Assembly: GCA_017534365.1 (NCBI GenBank)
Contig: JAFWCS010000257.1
Location: 1 to 5,391 of the forward strand
Direction: 5' to 3'
Length of the DNA stretch: 5,391 nt
Source: Clostridia bacterium
Lineage (GTDB): Bacteria > Bacillota > Clostridia > Oscillospirales > Acutalibacteraceae
Positions 1-5,391 of the stretch are shown here, one piece after another. The position numbers and the translations under genes were made by a program. A model generated the notes under the pieces. It worked only from the letters and a program-made list of their open reading frames with translations, had not been told where the DNA came from and did not search any database. Positions within the stretch are counted from its first letter, which is position 1. Each line of letters starts with the position of its first letter.

Positions 1-88
1 AAAATGAACGCGCAAAACCAGAATACGAAAAAACAGATTAATATCTGATAAACCAGTTCACAAGTATAAAAATAATAACTTCAATGAA
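1..88. other. AT-rich sequence of unknown origin abutting truncated carB
   Basis: This stretch is very AT-rich (many AAA, AAT and ATA triplets), while everything after about position 89 is GC-rich. It holds no recognisable gene. One reading frame (1-48) gives a short Lys/Asn/Gln-rich tail ending at a TGA at 46-48, which could be the end of an unrelated gene or chance. The carB frame stays open from position 8 back to a TGA at 5-7, but the residues it encodes are Lys/Asn-rich and only loosely resemble CarB. A small inverted repeat, CAGAT-TAAT-ATCTG, lies at 34-47. No convincing promoter or Shine-Dalgarno sequence precedes the GTG at 89. The stretch looks like a junction with foreign or mis-joined DNA; this is inference from composition. 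Confidence 0.6.
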
Positions 89-1021
89 GTGGAGGTCGAC
101 GCGATCTGCGACGGCATCGACGTCTTTGTGCCCGGCATCATGGAGCTGGTCGAGCGCACGGGCATCCACTCCGGCGACTCCATCAGCGTCTATCCGACCT
201 TCAGCATCTCCGACAGGGTCAAGGGCATTATCCTGCAATACGCCAAGAAGCTCGGCCTCGGCATCGGCATCGTCGGCCTGTTCAACATTCAGTTTATCGT
301 CGATCAGAACGACGACGTTTATATCATCGAGGTCAACCCCCGTTCTTCCCGGACCGTCCCCTTCCTCTCGAAATCCACCGGCTACAGTCTGGCCGATATC
401 GCAACGGAAGTGATCCTCGGCAAATCACTCAAGGAGCAGGGCATCTTCTGTCTGTATCCGGAGGAGAAAAAACGCTATTACGTTAAAGTCCCCGTGTTCT
501 CCTTCAACAAGATCAAGGGGCTTGACGCTTATCTTTCGCCCGAAATGAAATCGACCGGCGAAGCGATCGGCTACGACGACAAGCTCAACCGCGCGCTTTA
601 TAAGGCGCTGCAGGCGGGCGGCACACACCTGCAGAATTACGGCACCGTCTTCGTCACCATCGCGGACCGCGATAAAAATGAGGCGCTGCCGCTGATCCGC
701 CGGTTCTATAATCTCGGCTTCAACATCGAGGCAACGCAGGGCACGGCGGACTTCCTCAAGCAGAACGGCATTCGCACGCACGTGCTGAAAAAGATCAGTG
801 AAAACAGCGAGGAGATCCCGGACGCGATCCGGCAGGGTCACATCGCCTATCTGATCAATACGCGGGATCTGAAATCCACGGATCAGGCGAGCGACGGTCT
901 GAAGATCCGCCGCCTTGCGACCGAAAACAACGTGACGATCTTCACCTCGCTGGATACCGTGCGCGTGCTGCTGGACGTGCTGGAAGAAACGACGCTGACC
1001 ATTTCAACCATTGATTCATAA
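89..1021 (+). CDS. carB: Carbamoyl-phosphate synthase large subunit, C-terminal part (5'-truncated)
   Basis: This is the C-terminal part of CarB, which uses glutamine-derived ammonia, bicarbonate and two ATP to make carbamoyl phosphate for pyrimidines and arginine. About 310 residues remain of a family length near 1,070. The visible protein begins inside the second ATP-grasp domain (EVDAICDG at residues 2-9), keeps its metal/ATP segment (NIQF at 66-69 and EVNPRSSRTVPF at 81-92), and ends with the MGS-like allosteric domain (about 185-300, with TQGTADFL at 217-224 and AYLINT at 253-258), which in the family binds effectors such as UMP. The first ATP-grasp half, the oligomerisation domain and the start of the second half are absent. 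Position 89 is a GTG that is merely the first start-like codon in frame. It encodes a conserved Val, has no ribosome binding site, and is probably not a real start. The frame is open back to position 8, with a TGA at 5-7. The remnant could not synthesise carbamoyl phosphate alone. Identity is certain; whether the truncation is biological is not. Confidence 0.9.
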   Translation: MEVDAICDGIDVFVPGIMELVERTGIHSGDSISVYPTFSISDRVKGIILQYAKKLGLGIGIVGLFNIQFIVDQNDDVYIIEVNPRSSRTVPFLSKSTGYSLADIATEVILGKSLKEQGIFCLYPEEKKRYYVKVPVFSFNKIKGLDAYLSPEMKSTGEAIGYDDKLNRALYKALQAGGTHLQNYGTVFVTIADRDKNEALPLIRRFYNLGFNIEATQGTADFLKQNGIRTHVLKKISENSEEIPDAIRQGHIAYLINTRDLKSTDQASDGLKIRRLATENNVTIFTSLDTVRVLLDVLEETTLTISTIDS

Positions 1022-1035
1022 GGGAGACCTGCTGC

Positions 1036-1946
<911 letters not shown>

Positions 1947-1949
1947 TGA
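1947..1949 (+). other. In-frame TGA at pyrD codon 63
   Basis: The codon order is GAA-TGA-ACA-GAG-GGT-ATG, encoding E-stop-T-E-G-M, where the family has E-x-x-x-G-M with the same spacing. TGA differs by one base from the Cys codons TGC and TGT and from Trp TGG. Neighbouring genes pyrK, pyrF, pyrE and pyrB all end on TGA and Trp is written TGG, so TGA is a working stop here and not a reassigned codon. Confidence 0.9.
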
Positions 1950-1958
1950 ACAGAGGGT

Positions 1959-2678
1959 ATGATCAATGCCGTCGGCCTGCAGAATCCCGGGCTGGAAGCA
2001 ACGATCCGTGAGGAACTGCCGAAGCTGCGCAAGGTGTTTCACAAGCCTGTAATGGCTAACATCAGCGGCTTTTCGATCGAAGAATACCGCACGGTTGCCG
2101 CGCGGCTCGATCAGGAGGACGGGATCGGCTGGCTGGAGATCAACGTCAGCTGCCCCAACGTCCACGGCGGCGGCATGAGCTTCGGCACATCGCCCGCGTC
2201 CGCGGCGGAAGTCACCGCAGCCGTCAAAGCCGTCACAACGAAACCCGTGATTATGAAGCTTTCACCGAACGTCACGGACATCGCCGCAATTGCGAAGGCC
2301 TGCGAGGATGCGGGTGCGGACGGCATCAGTCTGATCAATACGCTCCTCGGCATGCGGATCGATCTGAAGACCCGCCGGCCTGTGATCGCGAATAAAATGG
2401 GCGGCTTTTCCGGCCCGGCCATCTTCCCGGTCGCGCTTCGCATGGTGTATCAGGCGGCGTCGGCCGTGAAGATCCCCGTCATCGGCATGGGCGGCGTTTC
2501 CACGGCGGAGGACGTGATCGAAATGATGCTCGCCGGGGCGACAGCCGTCGGCGTCGGCGCGGCCAATCTGATCGATCCCTTCGCCTGCCCGCGCATCCTG
2601 GATACCCTGCCCGCCGTCATGGATCGATACGGCATTGAAAACCTGAATTCTGTTATCGGAGGTGCACTCGATGGGTAA
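1959..2678 (+). CDS. Possible restart product: PyrD residues 67-305
   Basis: After the TGA at 1947-1949 the next in-frame start codon is an ATG at 1959, only nine bases downstream, with a modest GAGGG at 1953-1957 almost touching it. Ribosomes ending at the TGA could in principle restart here and make a 239-residue protein holding the catalytic Cys and the phosphate-binding strands but lacking the first two strands of the barrel and the FMN-contacting FKGTT. The spacing of one base between the Shine-Dalgarno-like bases and the ATG is too short for efficient initiation, and this ATG encodes a conserved internal Met of the family. A gene caller would report this open frame, but it is best regarded as the rear of pyrD, possibly complementing the 62-residue front piece (1761-1949). 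Confidence 0.4.
   Translation: MINAVGLQNPGLEATIREELPKLRKVFHKPVMANISGFSIEEYRTVAARLDQEDGIGWLEINVSCPNVHGGGMSFGTSPASAAEVTAAVKAVTTKPVIMKLSPNVTDIAAIAKACEDAGADGISLINTLLGMRIDLKTRRPVIANKMGGFSGPAIFPVALRMVYQAASAVKIPVIGMGGVSTAEDVIEMMLAGATAVGVGAANLIDPFACPRILDTLPAVMDRYGIENLNSVIGGALDG
2658..2662 (+). promoter_or_regulatory. Ribosome binding site deciding the ATG start of pyrF
   Basis: GGAGG lies eight bases before the ATG at 2671. An alternative in-frame GTG at 2662 overlaps this site and so cannot be the start it serves. The ATG is also where PyrF similarity begins (MGKDVIIACD). Confidence 0.8.
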
Positions 2679-3369
2679 AGACGTTATCATCGCCTGTGAT
2701 TTTGCATCCGGCGCGCAGTGCCTTGCGTTTCTGGATCAGTTTGAAAACGAAAAACCCTTTGTTAAAATCGGCATGGAGCTCTTTTATGCCGAAGGGCCCG
2801 CGATCATCCGCGAAATCAAAGCGCGCGGCCACAAGATCTTTCTCGATCTGAAGCTGCACGACATTCCGAACACCGTGCGCAAATCCATGGCCGTGCTTTC
2901 CGGGCTGAACGTGGATATCTGCAATCTGCACGCCGCCGGTACCGTCGCCATGATGAAAGCGGCGCTGGAAGGCCTGACGCGGGAGGACGGCACGCGTCCC
3001 CTGCTGATCGCCGTGACGCAGCTGACCTCGACCGATCAGGCGACAATGGAAAACGATCTCTGGATCCATGCGCCGATCGATCAGGTTGTTCTGCATTACG
3101 CCGAGAACGCAAAGGCCGCAGGGCTCGACGGCGTCGTCTGCTCCCCGCTGGAGGCGGGCAAGGTCCACGCCGCCTGCGGCAGCGGATTCCTGACCGTGAC
3201 GCCGGGCGTGCGCTTTGCCGACGGCGAGGTCGGCGATCAGAAACGTGTGACCACGCCGGCGCAGGCCAAGGCGCTCGGCTCGGATTATATCGTCGTCGGC
3301 CGGCCGATCACGGCAGCCGCCGACCCGGTGGCTGCTTATCGCCGCTGCGCATCCGAATTTGTCGACTGA
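2671..3369 (+). CDS. pyrF: Orotidine 5'-phosphate decarboxylase
   Basis: PyrF decarboxylates OMP to UMP, the last step of the pathway. The 232 residues have the usual length of the short bacterial form and its key sites: the first strand VIIACDF at 5-11, Lys32 in FVKIG, the catalytic D-x-K-x-x-D of LDLKLHDIPNT (Asp59, Lys61, Asp64), the TQLTS segment at 116-120, TPGVR at 177-181, and the phosphate-binding VGRPI at 209-213 with Arg211. The start at 2671 is set by a GGAGG at 2658-2662, giving an 8-base overlap with the end of pyrD (ATGGGTAA), which suggests translational coupling. If ribosomes stop early in pyrD, that coupling would be weakened, but pyrF has its own good ribosome binding site. 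Complete, no defect seen. Confidence 0.95.
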   Translation: MGKDVIIACDFASGAQCLAFLDQFENEKPFVKIGMELFYAEGPAIIREIKARGHKIFLDLKLHDIPNTVRKSMAVLSGLNVDICNLHAAGTVAMMKAALEGLTREDGTRPLLIAVTQLTSTDQATMENDLWIHAPIDQVVLHYAENAKAAGLDGVVCSPLEAGKVHAACGSGFLTVTPGVRFADGEVGDQKRVTTPAQAKALGSDYIVVGRPITAAADPVAAYRRCASEFVD

Positions 3370-3383
3370 AGAAAGGAGCAATT

Positions 3384-4028
3384 ATGGAAACGAGAATCGC
3401 GAAAGACCTGCTTTCCATCCAGGCCGTGTTTTTCCGCCCGGAGGAGCCGTTCACCTGGGCAAGCGGCATCAAAAGCCCCGTTTATTGCGACAACCGTCTG
3501 ACCCTGACCGCGCCCGACGTGCGCTCGGACGTTGAAAACGGCCTGGCGGAACTGATCAGACAAAACTATCCCGGCGTCGAAGTGATCATGGGCACCTCGA
3601 CCGCCGGCATCGCGCACGCCGCGATCACCGCGCATCTGCTCGGTCTGCCGATGGGGTACGTTCGCTCCGGCGCAAAGGACCATGGCCGCCAGAATCAGAT
3701 CGAGGGCAAACTGCTGCCCGGGCAGAAGGTCGTCGTGGTGGAGGATCTGATCTCCACCGGCGGCAGCGTCATCGAGGTCGTCAACGTCCTGCGCGAAGCA
3801 GGCGCTGAAGTGCTCGGCATCGTTTCGATCTTCACCTACGGCATGAAGAAAGGCCTTGACCGGCTTGCCGCCGCAAACGTTCAGAATATTTCGCTGACCA
3901 ATTTCGACGTGATTGCAAAAGTTGCTGCGGAGGAAGGCTATATCGAACCGAAGGACGTGGCGCGGCTGATCCGCTTCCGCAACAATCCGTCGGATGAAAG
4001 CTGGATCCATTCGGAGGCGAACGCATGA
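3384..4028 (+). CDS. pyrE: Orotate phosphoribosyltransferase
   Basis: PyrE transfers the ribose phosphate of PRPP to orotate, forming OMP and pyrophosphate, just before PyrF in the pathway. The 214 residues show the OPRT hallmarks: [16 protein letters not shown] at 23-38 for orotate and PRPP contacts, the mobile catalytic loop [15 protein letters not shown] at 94-108, and the PRPP-binding motif [13 protein letters not shown] at 116-128. A strong AAAGGAG at 3372-3378 precedes the ATG by five bases, and 14 bases separate it from pyrF. Its stop TGA overlaps the ATG of pyrB (ATGA). Length and motifs are normal for the bacterial enzyme, which works as a dimer. Confidence 0.95.
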   Translation: METRIAKDLLSIQAVFFRPEEPFTWASGIKSPVYCDNRLTLTAPDVRSDVENGLAELIRQNYPGVEVIMGTSTAGIAHAAITAHLLGLPMGYVRSGAKDHGRQNQIEGKLLPGQKVVVVEDLISTGGSVIEVVNVLREAGAEVLGIVSIFTYGMKKGLDRLAAANVQNISLTNFDVIAKVAAEEGYIEPKDVARLIRFRNNPSDESWIHSEANA

Positions 4029-4945
4029 GAAGTCTGATCAACATCCTCGATCTTTCGGTGGAAGAAATCGACGCGCTGATCGAAACGGCAAACGATATCA
4101 TCGCGCATCCCGAAGCCTACCGCGAGGCCTGCAGATACAAAAAGCTCGCGACCCTGTTTTTTGAACCCTCCACGCGCACGCGGCTGAGCTTTGAGGCCGC
4201 AATGCTCGAGCTCGGCGGCAGCGTGCTTGGCTTCTCGGAAGCAAACAGCTCCTCGGCCGCCAAGGGTGAAAGCGTTGCCGACACGGCAAAAACCGTCAGC
4301 TGCTACGCGGATATCATCGCGATGCGCCACCCGAAGGAAGGCGCGCCGTTCGTTGCCGCGCAGAACGCGACGATCCCGGTGATCAACGCCGGCGACGGCG
4401 GGCATAATCATCCGACCCAGACGCTTGCCGATCTGCTGACGATCCGTCGCGAAAAAGGCCGGCTGAGCGATCTGAACATCGGCTTTTGCGGCGACCTGAA
4501 ATTCGGCCGCACCGTGCATTCACTGATCGCCGCCATGTCGCGCTACGAAGGCATTCAGGTCACGCTGATCTCGCCGGAGGAGCTGAAGCTTCCCAGTTAC
4601 GTTAAGAAGGATATTCTGCGCAAAAAAAATATCCCCTACTCCCAGACGACCAGTCTGGAGAACGCGATGCCCTCGCTCGACATTCTGTATATGACCCGCG
4701 TGCAGCGCGAACGCTTCTTTAACGAAGAAGACTATCTTCGTTTGAAAGACAGCTACATTCTGGATCCCGCGAAGCTGCGGGGCGCGAAACCCGATCTTTG
4801 CATCATGCATCCCCTGCCGCGCGTGAATGAGATCAGTGTCGCGATCGACGAAGATCCCCGCGCCTGCTATTTCAAGCAGGTGCTCAACGGCAAATACATT
4901 CGCATGGCGCTGATCCTGATGCTGCTTGAGGAGGCAAAACGATGA
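4025..4945 (+). CDS. pyrB: Aspartate carbamoyltransferase catalytic subunit
   Basis: PyrB condenses carbamoyl phosphate with aspartate to carbamoyl aspartate, the committed pyrimidine step. The 306 residues carry all expected sites: the carbamoyl-phosphate loop [13 protein letters not shown] at 45-57 (STRTR 49-53), the mobile loop around SSSAAKGES at 75-83 with Lys80, RHP at 101-103, HNHPTQ at 127-132, the aspartate-binding TRVQRERF at 224-231, and HPLPR at 262-266. The ATG overlaps the pyrE stop (ATGA), and GGAGG at 4013-4017 sits seven bases upstream. The length and the adjacent regulatory gene pyrI indicate the E. coli-like holoenzyme of catalytic trimers joined by regulatory dimers, rather than the B. 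subtilis type lacking PyrI. Complete. Confidence 0.97.
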   Translation: MRSLINILDLSVEEIDALIETANDIIAHPEAYREACRYKKLATLFFEPSTRTRLSFEAAMLELGGSVLGFSEANSSSAAKGESVADTAKTVSCYADIIAMRHPKEGAPFVAAQNATIPVINAGDGGHNHPTQTLADLLTIRREKGRLSDLNIGFCGDLKFGRTVHSLIAAMSRYEGIQVTLISPEELKLPSYVKKDILRKKNIPYSQTTSLENAMPSLDILYMTRVQRERFFNEEDYLRLKDSYILDPAKLRGAKPDLCIMHPLPRVNEISVAIDEDPRACYFKQVLNGKYIRMALILMLLEEAKR

Positions 4946-5358
4946 ATATAGATTCCATTAATAACGGCATCGTGATCGATCACATCGCCGCCGGCAGCGG
5001 CATGCGCCTGTATGAGCTGCTGGGGTTGGATGCGCTGGATTGCTCCGTGGCAATCATCAAAAACGTCGTGAGCCGCAAAATGGGCAAAAAAGATATTATC
5101 AAGATTGACGCCGATATTCCGGTCGATCTGGATATCATCGGCTACGTTGACCCGGACGCGACGGTCAATATCATCCGCGACGGCAAGCTGGTCGAGAAGC
5201 GCTCAATCGGTCTGCCTGAAACGCTGACCGACGTCATCAAATGCAAGAATCCCCGCTGCATCACCTCCTCCGAGCAGGAGATCCGTCACGTGTTTCGCCT
5301 GACGGACCGGGATGCAAAGATTTATCGCTGCGTTTACTGCGAAGCGAAGGCAAAATAA
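4942..5358 (+). CDS. pyrI: Aspartate carbamoyltransferase regulatory subunit
   Basis: PyrI binds the PyrB trimers and, in characterised family members, conveys CTP inhibition and ATP activation. The N-terminal nucleotide-binding domain is recognisable (NNGIVIDHI at 7-15, MGKKDIIKI at 47-55, [11 protein letters not shown] at 68-78). The C-terminal zinc domain has the four structural ligands Cys101 and Cys106 (C-x4-C in CKNPRC) and Cys130 and Cys133 (C-x2-C in CVYC). At 138 residues it is somewhat shorter than the roughly 150-residue E. coli protein, mainly at the two ends. The start overlaps the pyrB stop (ATGA) with GAGGAGG at 4928-4934, so stoichiometric coupled expression with pyrB is likely. 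The stop TAA overlaps the next ATG (TAATG). Allosteric response to CTP is inferred from the family and not visible in the sequence. Confidence 0.95.
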   Translation: MNIDSINNGIVIDHIAAGSGMRLYELLGLDALDCSVAIIKNVVSRKMGKKDIIKIDADIPVDLDIIGYVDPDATVNIIRDGKLVEKRSIGLPETLTDVIKCKNPRCITSSEQEIRHVFRLTDRDAKIYRCVYCEAKAK

Positions 5359-5391
5359 TGAACATACACGACGTTTCAGTTGGAATGAAGG
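5358..5391 (+). CDS. Start of an unidentified gene, cut by the window edge
   Basis: An ATG at 5358 overlaps the pyrI stop as TAATG, with AAGG at 5347-5350 seven bases upstream, so the operon appears to continue. Only eleven codons are visible ([11 protein letters not shown]). The I-x-D-x-x-V-G-M pattern is common at the start of small OB-fold nucleic-acid-binding domains, such as those opening YhaM-type exoribonucleases, but this is far too little sequence to name the product. A dihydroorotase is not suggested by these residues. Confidence 0.55.
   Translation, partial: MNIHDVSVGMK

Noticed and set aside
34..47. Inverted repeat CAGAT-TAAT-ATCTG as an operator or terminator
   Set aside because: Arms of only five bases in an AT-rich stretch, with no following T run and no promoter in a sensible place; chance is sufficient.
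15..56. Direct repeat AAACCAG at 15-21 and 50-56 as an insertion or attachment site
   Set aside because: Seven bases in low-complexity sequence, no transposase, integrase or terminal repeats nearby.
65..70. TATAAA as a -10 promoter element for the carB remnant
   Set aside because: No matching -35 element about 17 bases upstream, and there is no ribosome binding site before the GTG at 89; A/T-rich sequence gives such hits freely.
84..413. Plus-strand open frame starting at ATG 84, out of frame with carB
   Set aside because: It encodes a Ser/Arg/Pro-rich low-complexity product overlapping unmistakable CarB motifs in the other frame.
1947..1949. TGA reassigned to a sense codon (Trp or Gly) genome-wide
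   Set aside because: pyrK, pyrF, pyrE and pyrB all terminate at TGA at the family-expected ends, overlapping or just before the next start, and Trp is encoded by TGG in the same genes.
2653..3381. Long open frame of 242 codons on the minus strand across pyrF
   Set aside because: Its product is rich in Arg, His, Asp and Gly with no recognisable motif, and it exactly opposes a clear pyrF; it is a mirror effect of GC-rich codon use. The same holds for the minus-strand frames at 3336-4010, 3938-4519, 425-841 and 2262-2690.

Overview
The window is almost entirely a tightly packed, all-plus-strand operon for de novo UMP synthesis, in the order carB (3' part only), pyrK, pyrD, pyrF, pyrE, pyrB, pyrI, followed by the first codons of one more gene that runs off the right edge. 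A class 1B dihydroorotate dehydrogenase (PyrD plus the FAD/[2Fe-2S] subunit PyrK), a short PyrF, and an aspartate transcarbamoylase pair with a separate zinc-binding regulatory subunit (PyrB/PyrI), together with strong GGAGG ribosome binding sites and a GC-rich third codon position, point to an anaerobic member of the Firmicutes, probably a gut-type Clostridia lineage (Oscillospiraceae-like). The lineage is an inference from gene order and protein style.

Layout. Positions 1-88 are strikingly AT-rich and unlike the rest. About position 83-89 the sequence switches abruptly into GC-rich carB, which lacks roughly its first two thirds and has an in-frame stop at 5-7. pyrK (1036-1773) follows after 14 bases. 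pyrD starts on a GTG at 1761 inside the end of pyrK and is full length (1761-2678), but it carries an in-frame TGA at codon 63 (1947-1949) in the middle of a highly conserved segment. pyrF (2671-3369) overlaps the end of pyrD. pyrE (3384-4028) follows after 14 bases. pyrB (4025-4945), pyrI (4942-5358) and the last partial gene (from 5358) are joined by ATGA, ATGA and TAATG stop/start overlaps. No stretch over 300 bases lacks a gene, and I see no terminator or internal promoter, so the block is most likely one transcript with translational coupling.

How the genes work together. CarB makes carbamoyl phosphate, PyrB (controlled by PyrI) condenses it with aspartate, PyrD/PyrK oxidises dihydroorotate to orotate with electrons passed to NAD+, PyrE adds PRPP to give OMP, and PyrF decarboxylates OMP to UMP. 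Dihydroorotase (pyrC) and carA are not in the window.

The two points that deserve attention are the in-frame TGA in an otherwise well conserved pyrD (nonsense mutation, sequence error, restart, readthrough, or, speculatively, selenocysteine) and the abrupt AT-rich/carB junction at the left end (assembly chimera or genuine rearrangement).
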